The notes below the pieces were generated by a model. It had not been told where the DNA came from. It worked only from the letters and a program-made list of their open reading frames with translations, and ran no database searches. Below are positions 21,347 through 30,551 of a stretch of DNA of 40,587 nt, one piece after another. The first letter of the stretch is position 1. The number at the start of each line of letters is the position of its first letter. Made by a program: the position numbers and the translations under genes. This DNA comes from Ministeria vibrans ATCC 50519 (lineage: Eukaryota > Opisthokonta > Filasterea): positions 16,845 through 57,431 of the forward strand of contig CALSCP010002583.1 in the NCBI GenBank assembly GCA_943704425.1. The letters run 5' to 3'.

Positions 21347-24044
21347 ATGTCGTTTTTTGTGCCCACAGAAGTACTTCGACTTGAGACTAGACTAGAACAG
21401 TTGAAACAGGTGAGTTGCAAAGATACAAAATTGTGCGTGTCAATTGTCAACTCAACACACACACATTGCACGCTTGCCTGTATGCGTAGGCCGTGGTCGT
21501 GGCCGAGGATGTTCTCAGGAGGCTCGAACACAAGACTAAGAAGCACATTGTGAAAGAAGGTTTGAGCTGTCCAACAATAATTATCGTATTTTCCTCTCGA
21601 CCCAAACTTAAAATAAAAAAAATTCCCCACACACAGCAACGCCATCGGGAAATCGCACAGAGCCATGGACTGCAGATGACATTAGTGATGCGGAACTTGA
21701 GCATGGGTCTTCGGGACGCGTTGCAGGTGAGTTTGGAGCGTGTTTTTGGTTTTGGTGGTGGATGATGGTTTCTCTGTGTTTTTGTTTACAGTGGCGTTGC
21801 GCGCCTTGGCGAAGGACACGGGGCGCGCGACTGCTGTGGGAGTCACGTTGGAGGATGTTGCTATTGCTCTTGAGTGTGCGGGGCGCGAGGAGCTGGCGTT
21901 TGAGAAGGAGGCATGGCGCGTCGTGTGCGCCCCACTAGTGCGTCTCAGGGAAGGCATGCAGGAGCACAAGGCTGGCCTGAAGACGCTCGAAAAGCTGAAG
22001 CGGGTGGTTGACGCGAGGAAGAAGGAGCTTGCGCATGTGAACAACAGCACGAAGAGTGATCCGACGGAGCGCAGCTATCATGGCGAACTCGTTTTGCAAG
22101 CGTGTCGACCGTATCGCACGCAGCTCGAAGAGTGTTGCAAAGACATTGTGCGTGTCCTCGAGCTCTACGAAGACACCATCATGACCACGTTGCAGACGTT
22201 TCTCAAGTCGCAACATCGTCAGTTGCTTGGGTCGCGCAAGGGCGTCGAGGAGGTGCTTCGTCGAGTGATTATGCGCGGCGCCCAAGAGTCATTCGAGTCG
22301 GTCACGGGCGATTCGCGCGCTCGCGTCGAGGGACTTATGCGTGTGGTGGTCACCCAAGAGCACGCGAGCGACTCGCCACACGACTTACAACTACAGCAGG
22401 GTCAAACGGTGCTGGTGACGAACCAACGGGCGACGGGCATCGATGAGGGCACTGCCTACTACGAGGGAGTGGTTGCGGCCACACTTGAATCGGGCCGGTT
22501 CCCTGCGTCGTGTGTGGCGCCGTCGCTGACCACCGATGACGGTCTTCTCGTGCCCGTCGACCCATACCACCAGCACCAGCACCAGCAACAAGGGCCACTC
22601 CAGCAAGGCATGTTGTCACCCGTTGACTGCTCTCGTGCGCGCGCCAGCTCTGGAACGAGCAGTCTCGATGGAAGTGGTCGTCTTTCGCGTCTCCTGGACA
22701 CCACTGTGCTCGAGACGGAAGAAGAAGAGTACGCTGAGCAACTGAGAAATTGTGTTGCGCTGGCACTGCGTCTCATCAACTCGGCGCACCTCACAGCGCG
22801 ACACACCTCGACAGCAATACCCTCGGAGTGTGGCAATACCCTCGGAGTGTGTCTCGCCAGTGGGCATGGGCGAGCGAGAGGCACGCGTGGCCTTTGTCAA
22901 TGCAGCTGTGTATGTCATTGAGCGCGTGCGGCAGTGGGGGCGCGTGAGTATGCATGGCGTGGGCAACGTAGCCAGTTGCTACAGTGAGCTGGAGCAGAGC
23001 GTGGGTACCTTTGGGTCGTCAGGTGCCTTGTACGTGCAAGAGTGTGGTGCAGAGAGCGGAGCGGCACTCGATGAGATCACTGTGGCCTGTCGGGGCTGTC
23101 TCTATAGTATTCGTGCCCTTTCGTATGCCTGTCAGAATGGCACTGTGGCGCGTGGTGCGGTCCAGCGCGAGATCAAGAACACATCGGAGTACTTTGGTGA
23201 TCTGCTGGACATCCTCGAGAAGATGCACAATGACCAAAGTGGCGGCGGGGCAGTACAGTCAGAACAACAACAACAACCACCACCACCATCTGTGACAACC
23301 GTGGGTGCGCCTCCTCCCTCTTCTCAGCCGCCCCCTTACTCCTTGTTCAAGTCAAATCCAACTCCAAGTGCAACAGCAGCGACTCCGATCGGTGAGATGG
23401 GTCCCTCTGCCGTCTATGATCGCGTTCAACCACACCCTTCCTCTGCTGCTGCTGCTGCTGTTGCCATGATCATCCCTGCTACTGCTACCACTACTACCAC
23501 CGCTGGTGGCTTACCTGCTCAGTTCACCCCATCACTTGAAGACGTGACTCGGACCAAGCAACGCATGCAGATTGAGCGTCAACGCGCCTACGAAGAGCAA
23601 AAGCGTCTCGAAGAAGAGCAGAACCGTCAAAAGGAGCTGGCACGCCTGCATCAACAACAACAGCAACAACAGAACAGCGGACTGCAGCTCTTCCCCACTT
23701 TCAACACTGACTACGCCCCAATCACTCGCCCAAACAACCCTGATCCTATTCCAGTCGTACCTACCCAACCAATGCCTACTGATGAGTTCTACCGCGACGA
23801 TACACAGTCCATCTACGATCCTGTTGCCACTGACGACTCCACTTACGACTACCCTCTCTCACACACACACATTCCACCCACTCACACCAGTGACATTGTG
23901 CTTCCCTCTCCACCCGTCGACTCTCCAATCACTCCCAACCTTCCTTCTCTTCCCTCCGACTCCTTTCCCTCTCCTTCTTCTTCCTTGCCCACAATTGACG
24001 ATGAGAGTCTCGAAATGCGCTTTCAGCGACTCAAAAATAAATAG
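21347..24044 (+). CDS. BAR-SH3 protein, reading frame broken by a 19-bp tandem duplication
   Basis: Exons 21347-21409, 21490-21559, 21637-21726 and 21792-24044. The N-terminal coiled-coil region resembles a BAR domain (VLRRLEHKTKKHIVKE; KEAWRVVCAPLVRLREGM; LKTLEKLKRVVDARKKEL). An SH3 domain follows (DLQLQQGQTVLVTN ... YYEGVV ... GRFPASCVAPS), then a helical domain, a Pro-rich stretch, a Glu/Gln coiled coil (MQIERQRAYEEQKRLEEE) and a disordered acidic tail. BAR-SH3 proteins of the amphiphysin/Rvs167 or endophilin kind bend membranes in endocytosis. At 22814-22851 a 19-bp unit is present twice and shifts the frame. Without the second copy the exons sum to 818 codons plus stop, with good protein on both sides. 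The gene is therefore either mis-assembled, polymorphic or recently inactivated; as written the product would end at 22919-22921. Confidence 0.75.
22814..22851. repeat. 19-bp perfect tandem duplication
   Basis: gcaataccctcggagtgtg occurs at 22814-22832 and again at 22833-22851. 19 is not a multiple of three, so the duplication shifts the BAR-SH3 reading frame. No 19-bp register begins GT and ends AG. Confidence 0.97.
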
Positions 24045-24082
24045 AAATACAAACAATATTAAAAAAAATTTATTGATACAGC

Positions 24083-26938
24083 TCATCTCCAAACACGCGC
24101 CAGAACTGCAGCAGTCACAAACACCATAAAAGATGAGTACGCCGCGACGCGTCGCGTAGACAAAACATTAAAATTGGGAGGGACAGGCCGTGATTGTGCA
24201 CCGCTATTAATACTGTGGCTGTGGGCCTCTTCTGCTCCCCCTCTCGTGCCCTCGAGGAGAAGGTTGGGCTCCAACTCGGGCGGTCGTTCTTCTCTCCCTG
24301 GCTCAAGTGCGTTTTGGGGTACTTCTGTTGTGGCAACGACGTGTAGGTCGAGGGCGGTCATGGAGTGCGGGCGAGAGTCGCTGAGGAGGCACTGGAAGAG
24401 AATGAGCGCGAGTCGAAGCGAGAGAGCATTGATCGTCGTCGCGTCGGTGCGAGAAGCATTTGCAGCGCCAGGTGACTGTGCTTGACAATCCGGAGTGTTC
24501 TCGTATGTCCCAACAATGGCCCGCTCAAGCCGTCCTGTCCGCCTGCATATATTTTCGCAACGGCAGCCATAGGTTGTCGCGCCTACAATATTGAGGTCGT
24601 CACCCAAACGCGCCGTACAAATTTCAACCGCGCTCTTGTACGACTCGGCCGCAAACGTATCGTCGTCCAGGGCCATAAATACGTTCCCTAGTTCCGTCAA
24701 TGCCTCAGCCGCAAGAAGGGAGTTCTGGTCGGCAATGCAGCGGCACGCACACGCTGCAGCAAGCAAAGCAGCCGAAAGATTCTTCAGGGTGCGCCACATA
24801 CGACTGAGTCGGATGCCAAGCCATACCACAGCCTCGTCCTCCCCATCCATCGACACAATGTCTCCGGCGCACAGAGTCACCATCAGCCGCATTCCTTCTG
24901 TGCCCACGCGTCGACTCCACTCCTCATCACGCCTGACCTTCTCCGCATCGTCAATCTGCCCTTGCAACACCACAGCCGCCAACTCAACGGCACACCGCAT
25001 CTCCTCATCGTTCTCAAACGCACTCGCAAGGCACTCGTCCCGTCTCGACTGCGGCAAAAGAACGGCTACACGAGACAACGTGTGCACCACTTTGTAGTGA
25101 TGGAGCAAACCCAATGCAATCTCAACGACACCTTCGCCCTTGGCTCGCTTCGCCTGTTCCCCGTCGCCCGTCACCAGCAGACGTACCACGTCCATGTGCA
25201 CCTCAAAGCCAGCGAACAGACCCAGTAGTCCAACAAGCTTCTTCTTCACCGTCGCGTCTCCTCGAGGGTCCTCCAGGGCTCCACGCACACACATCTGCGC
25301 TGAACTGGGTGCCGCCTGCGATACCATTTTTGTCAGCGAGATAGCTTGCTGGTCCACCTGCGCCACCATTGACTTCAACTCCTCTTCTGGGCCGCCCGCC
25401 AAAAGACTTCGCAGATACTCGACAGCCTCGCCGCCCGTAAATGGCGCCACTTTCAAGGGAGCCTTCGTCTCGAGCAGATCCGTGACTTCCTGCTCACACG
25501 TTGAAAGCATCTTTCCCGCCGACGAAAAGAGTGCATGCATTTTTTCCGCTATCTCATCACAGCCGTCAATGACCATCAACCAGCGGCGTTCGCACAGCAA
25601 CCATTTCTCCAGTGCATCCACACGCGTACCAGCACCCACAACGTCCCCAACCGCAAGGGAGAGGTACTGCACGACCGCATCAAACGACTCGGAAAGTGAC
25701 TGTGAATTCGTGCCGTCGAGCCAGAAGACGTATTGGTACAGGTGTGCGTTGCGTCTTGCATACTCAACGGCCAACGCAGTCTTCAGCATGGTGCCCGACG
25801 CAGATAAAACCACGATCGCTTCCTTTTCGAGACGCTCCTTGATATTAGCCAGGTCTTCCTCACGCTCCAGAGTTGACATGGGCAACGCAGGGACCATAGC
25901 AAGCTTGTCAAACTCGGTGTAGTCGTGGTTCACCACCACAAACTCGCCCGTGTTCTCGTGCTCGCGCCATGGCAGTCGACCCAGTATGGATGTCATGCGA
26001 AACGCGACAAAGTCATTGCGAACGTTTTCGTCAGTGCTTTCGCCCCCATCAACGGCCAGCGCGTCGGACATGAGCTCATCGACTTTGTCCGCCAAGCATC
26101 CAATGGTCGCCCAGAGCGCCGGTCCCTCTTTTGCGCGTACAAAGGCGCTACCGTTCCAGGCGGGGCGCAGCCAGGCGTTTCGCAACGCCGTGTGCATTAT
26201 CGTGCCCGTACAGTGGCAATATCCGAAGAAGGCGCGGGGCACGGACGCCAAGCAGTGGCAAGACCCGTGACTCTGGTGCGCTCTCAGCTGTGGTATGCTA
26301 GTGCCTCTGGCCCGCAAAGATGCACACTGTTTGTCTACCGCACCACCCGAGTGGCAGGTGTCGAGTATCAGCAAGATTCGTCCCCAGCGGTCAGACGTGT
26401 CGACCTGCAAGTCATCATGCAGCTGGTCGACGGTGTAGGCTCCCTCGTAGTACAAATCCTCATCGACAGTACCGTCGTCGTTGATCACGGTCCGCTGGTA
26501 GCAGCGAGTGTCGGCAAAGGCAGCACCGTACGACCCGTTGTCGTTGAGAAGGCCGTGCGAGCAGACGTACACGACAAGTTCATCGCGTTCCGGTGCGCAT
26601 TGCGGGTGCATGAGAGCAAGGGCGTCAATCGCCTCGAGGATGTTCGCATGCCCCGAAGGCTCCTGTCGCCACTGGAGGCTGCCAGTGTCGACAGCGGCGA
26701 CTGCAGCGTCGGCATACATTTGCTCATCCGCATCGCTGTCAGGAAAGGCAGACTCTGACAGCGCCATGGGCGTGTCGGCGAGCACGAGAACCTTGTAGTC
26801 GTTGTGGACAAGGTCAACTGCCATGTTGCGCGCGGAGGGGCCGACGCCTTGCAGCGGGTCGAGGGAAAGTTGTTGAGGGTCGAATAGTCCCCGGCTGATG
26901 ACGAGAGCGTACTTTCTCTCACCGTACTTGCCATGCAT
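24083..26938 (-). CDS. Caspase-like - STAND/NB-ARC-like NTPase - TPR - tail-anchored protein (NLR/Apaf-1-like)
   Basis: Intron-free, 951 residues. Residues 1 to about 240: C14/metacaspase-like fold with KYALVISRG, His128 in VVYVCSHG and Cys195 in ILDTCHSGG. Residues about 355-620: NB-ARC-like NTPase. The P-loop is degenerate (SASGTMLKTALA, K386 kept, Gly before it lost), while the Walker B-like WLMVIDGCDE at 453-462 is intact. Residues about 620-800: helical repeats including a TPR (ALTELGNVFMALDDDTFAAESYKSAV). The tail is disordered, then a hydrophobic span (AYSSFMVFVTAAVLA) ending RVWR, as in tail-anchored outer mitochondrial membrane proteins. Known family logic: a C-terminal sensor controls NTPase oligomerisation, which activates the N-terminal protease. 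Function here is inferred. Tail to tail with the BAR-SH3 gene (38 bp between stops) and divergent from the MAP10-like gene. Confidence 0.85.
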   Translation of the reverse strand: MHGKYGERKYALVISRGLFDPQQLSLDPLQGVGPSARNMAVDLVHNDYKVLVLADTPMALSESAFPDSDADEQMYADAAVAAVDTGSLQWRQEPSGHANILEAIDALALMHPQCAPERDELVVYVCSHGLLNDNGSYGAAFADTRCYQRTVINDDGTVDEDLYYEGAYTVDQLHDDLQVDTSDRWGRILLILDTCHSGGAVDKQCASLRARGTSIPQLRAHQSHGSCHCLASVPRAFFGYCHCTGTIMHTALRNAWLRPAWNGSAFVRAKEGPALWATIGCLADKVDELMSDALAVDGGESTDENVRNDFVAFRMTSILGRLPWREHENTGEFVVVNHDYTEFDKLAMVPALPMSTLEREEDLANIKERLEKEAIVVLSASGTMLKTALAVEYARRNAHLYQYVFWLDGTNSQSLSESFDAVVQYLSLAVGDVVGAGTRVDALEKWLLCERRWLMVIDGCDEIAEKMHALFSSAGKMLSTCEQEVTDLLETKAPLKVAPFTGGEAVEYLRSLLAGGPEEELKSMVAQVDQQAISLTKMVSQAAPSSAQMCVRGALEDPRGDATVKKKLVGLLGLFAGFEVHMDVVRLLVTGDGEQAKRAKGEGVVEIALGLLHHYKVVHTLSRVAVLLPQSRRDECLASAFENDEEMRCAVELAAVVLQGQIDDAEKVRRDEEWSRRVGTEGMRLMVTLCAGDIVSMDGEDEAVVWLGIRLSRMWRTLKNLSAALLAAACACRCIADQNSLLAAEALTELGNVFMALDDDTFAAESYKSAVEICTARLGDDLNIVGATTYGCRCENICRRTGRLERAIVGTYENTPDCQAQSPGAANASRTDATTINALSLRLALILFQCLLSDSRPHSMTALDLHVVATTEVPQNALEPGREERPPELEPNLLLEGTRGGAEEAHSHSINSGAQSRPVPPNFNVLSTRRVAAYSSFMVFVTAAVLARVWR

Positions 26939-27156
26939 GGGGACACAAGAAAGATTGTAAATCTATAGGCTGTGAGCGAGAGAGGCAGGCGAAAGAAAGG
27001 CTGTTTGAATAAATAATAATAATTTTGATAAAATTGCATTTTAATCGACAGAACGTCAAAAAACAAAATCACTCATTGACTCATTCTTTACTCTTCAATC
27101 GTAAGCTGCCACTCGTGACCAATTTGAACGTGCTTTTTTCTTCACTCACTGCTTCC
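26939..27156. promoter_or_regulatory. Divergent promoter region, caspase-STAND gene / MAP10-like gene
   Basis: 218 bp between the two start codons, with an AT-rich centre (27005-27075). No specific element identified. Confidence 0.4.
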
Positions 27157-29223
27157 ATGGAGGACGAGGTACGTTGAAGGAAGGGCAGTTTTGATGCGTT
27201 GCTGAGTGTGTTTGTCTTTCGCAGACCAACTCAACTTCGACCTTTGCTCTGGATGTCCTCGTGGGGTCATTTGCTCCTCGACCAACAATCCAAGCAAGGC
27301 TGCCTCTTCGACTACCGGCCGTCGCGTTGCGCTTTCTCGATTTTCCGTCACTCATTGTCAGAAGTGTCACCGTTGAGCACTCCAATCGTCTTCGCGCCAA
27401 ATTCGATGCACTGACGCCGCGCGATGGCCTTTCTCGAGCCGACGAGGAGTCCCTTTTGTTTACTGAGCTGCTCGAAGCCCTCCAGGCTCCGTCGGGTGAG
27501 CCAGGATCAATTAGTTTCAATCGAGGCAAATCAACCGTTTTCAAAATGTCACTGAGCGCTCTTCGCACCCGTCTGCGCTCCATTCCCCTCTACCTCATGA
27601 TCACCGACGTATGGGACGAGCAGAGGCCCGCTGTGCTTGCCAGTAGCTCCGTCAACATTGCCGTCTTGGCCACACGAGTGCATCAGTAACACATGTTTCT
27701 CACGCACAGAAATGAATTGTTTTGATAAGATTCTTTGCATATATAGGAGCACTCCTGGAAGCGCCGTGGAGGAAGGACGTGTCCCGGTACTTTCTATGAT
27801 GGGCGAGGAGGTGGGCACTTTGACGATTCGCGTGAGACTTAGTTCGTTGGGCACTCTGTCGGCGCTCACGATCACGCCAATGTCTCACCAAGGCATTGGT
27901 GTGTCCCCATCGTCACGACGACAATCGCTGCGCTCGGGGAAGCCAGAGACAAATGCTCAAAGAGAGGACGCTTATCTGATGGCTGCTGTCGTGAACAACC
28001 GACCGGTCGCCGAGCAACTCGACAGCGAGCAGTCCGAAGAGAGCACCTTCCGGCCGCCCACCCTTTACTACGAAGGCACGAACGACACCCAACCCACACC
28101 GAAACTGTACCGATCACAAGAGGCAACGCCCGTGGCTTTGGTACAAGCACAAAAAGACGAAGAAGTGGAGGAGAACACGAAGAATGCGGGGCGGGGTGGA
28201 AGGATCTCGCTGAGGGACCAAGCTACGTCGCCCGTCACTTTCACACCCGAAAAAAAATCGCCATCGCAGCCATGCTTTTCCCCTTTCCTCTTCTTCCGCT
28301 CCACAACGACACTCACCCCATTGCTTGATTCCATCCGAAGCGAACTCGAAGTAGTGCGCTCACGCGAGTATGCACAGGCACTTCTCCAGCGAGAAGAAGA
28401 AGCTTTGGACCAATCACCGCGACACAGTACCCACACGCCCCTCATGCGAACTTCCACATACACTACCCACCACGATTTGACCCCGGCGGAATCCACTGCG
28501 CCCCCATCTCCTCAAGCAGACCTTGCATTAGGACAGCACATTCACACTATCGACTCCCTCATGGGCTCCTCTGCCAGTGTCTCGCAAACGTCCATGGTGT
28601 CGTTCTTTGCCTCTGCCACAGCTCCATTGCTCTGTAATCAGTCACACTACTCACACTCACATCTTGAAGGCGAAGGAGAAAACTACTCGCAATCAGACTT
28701 TGAGGACAAAAGAGAGAGAAACGTGAAGGGGGAGGAGGAGGATACACGAACCATTGTCTCACCATCACGGCCTGGGTCTCGACTTCTCTCGCACGTCCAG
28801 ATGTCACTCGACGACTCATTTGCACAACGAGAGGTTCACTCGCTTAGTCCCACAGCACTCTCGCAAGACTCGCTCAACGACAGTCTTGAGAGTGGCCTGG
28901 GGATGCCTCGTCCCTCGGCTGCCATGGTTGCGGTGGCTCGGTCGGTACTCGAAGAAGAAGTAGAAGAAGAAGACGAGTATGAGTATAAGGAGGACTTTGA
29001 AGTAAACTCGGAGGAAGAAGAAGAACAAGATGATAATGATGATGATGATGATAAGATGTTTGAAGAGGAGTTTGAATATGAGAGTGATGATGATGACGAT
29101 ATTGAGCACGAACTGAGTATGAGCATTGCCGAGTCGATTCGATCTCACTTCAGTGGAGGAAGTATGTCGGAGGAAGGGAGAGACAACATTGAGGAGCTAT
29201 TCAGCAGTGACGATGCTTTTTGA
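27157..29223 (+). CDS. MAP10-like protein (microtubule-associated, C2-like N-terminus)
   Basis: Exons 27157-27168, 27225-27685 and 27747-29223; 649 residues. Exon 1 encodes only MEDE. The N-terminal domain reads FALDVLVGSFAPRP, RLPAVALRFLDFPSLIV, ISFNRGKSTVFKMSLSALR, RSIPLYLMITDVW and, across intron 2, MMGEEVGTLTIRVRLSSLG. This pattern of LPAVAFRxLDFP, FxxGKxCLF, TPLYxxL and MGExxG...LxxLG is what I recall for vertebrate MAP10 (KIAA1383), which binds and stabilises spindle microtubules. The remainder is disordered and Ser-rich, ending in a strongly acidic stretch (about residues 565-625). The identification rests on the N-terminal domain only. Confidence 0.6.
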
Positions 29224-29404
29224 GATTGTAAATTTGTAATCAATCATGTATTATATATACAGAGAGTAGTAAAATAATTAGAAATAAACAATAATCATCT
29301 CCACTAAAGTTAAAGTATAAAAATAAAATACATAATTATAAAGTTTGCGTGATTGCCCTTTTTCTTTTTTTTCTTTTTTTGCATCAAGAGAACACAAAAA
29401 ATTA
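29224..29404. other. AT-rich convergent spacer
   Basis: 181 bp between convergent stops of the MAP10-like and TPR genes; AT-rich with T/C runs near 29360-29380. No gene. Confidence 0.5.
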
Positions 29405-30068
29405 TTAACGCCTGAGGCGAATCACAACAGACAGAGCAACAAGAACAAGAGATCCAGCAATTAAAAAGCGGGGAAGAGACAGGAGGAGGGTTTGGGGGCG
29501 GAGATTATTGGTAAGAGAATCGCATTTCTTCTTCGTTTCGAGGGTGTTTGGGTGGTTGTCGCCGAGAGAGTGACGGAAAATGGAGAGGGCTCGCTGGAAG
29601 TGTGCAAGAGCGCGAGGGAGTTGTTGCTGCGTGAGAAACACAAAAGCCATGCTGTTCAATGTATTGCCTGTGGATGGGTGGTCGGAACCAAGAGACTTTT
29701 CACGGATCGATAACGCACGCTCATAGTACTCAAGAGCACGACTGTAGTCTCCTTGTGCATAGAACACACCAGCCATGTTGCTCAATGTGGTGCCGGTCGA
29801 TGGGTCGTCGGGACTCAGACTTTCGAATAGATAGAGCACGCTCATAGTACTCAAGAGCACGACTGTAGTCTCCTTGTAACTGGGACATGTGTGCCATGTT
29901 GTTCAGTGTGTCGCCTGTGGATGGGTGATCGGAACCAAAAGACATCTGATAAATGGTCAGAGCACGCTCATAGTACTCAAGAGCACGACTGTAGTCTCCT
30001 TGTGCCTCGGACACAATGGCCATGTTATTCAATGTCTCACCTAGCAAAGTGGAAGAGGTCGATGACAA
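29405..30068 (-). pseudogene. Tail-anchored kinesin-light-chain-type TPR protein with a frameshift
   Basis: Minus strand. 42-residue TPR units: ETLNNMAIVSEAQGDYSRAL, DTLNNMAHMSQLQGDYSRAL, TTLSNMAGVFYAQGDYSRAL and NTLNSMAFVFLTQQQLPRAL. A C-terminal span (FLIAGSLVLVALSVVI) follows, ending RLRR. The reading frame is lost near 29826-29834. Repeat spacing there is 121 bp instead of 126, after which the frame that continues carries SPDDPSTG and the last two TPRs. A 42-bp stretch is identical in three units (29715-29756, 29836-29877, 29962-30003), so unequal recombination or gene conversion is likely the cause, if it is not an assembly error in near-identical repeats. The 5' limit is uncertain: a possible acceptor (gctag|gtgag) lies at about 30043. 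The tail anchor closely resembles that of the caspase-STAND protein. Confidence 0.65.
29715..30003 (-). repeat. Near-identical TPR-encoding tandem repeats
   Basis: The 42-bp block at 29715-29756 recurs without mismatch at 29836-29877 and 29962-30003. A shorter match of about 20 bp (agtctccttgtgc...) occurs at 30499-30519, outside the recognisable gene. Confidence 0.9.
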
Positions 30069-30551
30069 GGATGTTTAGACTTTATAATTGTACGGATGAT
30101 TGCCAGTGGCCCCGCCAGATCTGGCAAGCCTGGTGCTGACGGTAAAACGATTTGTTGAATGAAGTGAGACGCAAGGAACTTTGTGGGTCGCCGAATTCTG
30201 AAATTAGAGCATCTCTACAGGAGAAGTCAACGATGTAGGGAGGTAGGCGAGAGAAGATGGCACTGCGGAAATTGGAAATGATACACACCATGAGTGATGA
30301 GGCTACCGCGGTTGTGCCACTGCCATGACGGTACTCTTGCAAACCTGACGCGATGTAAAATGACTTAGGCCCAAAGTGGTCCGCCCGGCGTTTTGCATGT
30401 GCGGCAAAAGACGGGTCATCTCCTCACTCGACTGTTGTCCCAGTCATTGAGTGTTGTAGATCACACAAAACAACGTGGAAGCCGGACTCGGACGCAGTCT
30501 CCTTGTGCGTAGAACAAAAAGACCGATACGGTATGATACTATTTTACACAT
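30069..30551 (-). other. Coding-like minus-strand remnant upstream of the TPR gene, not identified
   Basis: Minus-strand frame from about 30520 to 30082 reads as plausible protein (SESGFHVVLCDLQHSMTG; then RRADHFGPKSFYIASGLQEY and SSLMVCIISNFRSAIFSRL). It is split by TGA at about 30422 and ends at a stop at 30082. A 20-bp match to the TPR repeats sits at 30499-30519 in another frame. It could be the 5' part of the TPR gene with unrecognised introns, or a decayed paralogue. I recognise no domain. Confidence 0.35.

Noticed and set aside
22814-22851. A 19-20-nt mini-intron to explain the BAR-SH3 frame break
   Set aside because: GT...AG would need 20 nt, which does not restore frame; the 19-nt registers lack AG. 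A tandem duplication is the simpler reading.
25140-25922. 260-codon plus-strand ORF within the caspase-STAND gene
   Set aside because: Antisense shadow with no recognisable domain; the opposite frame is continuous for 951 codons with conserved motifs.
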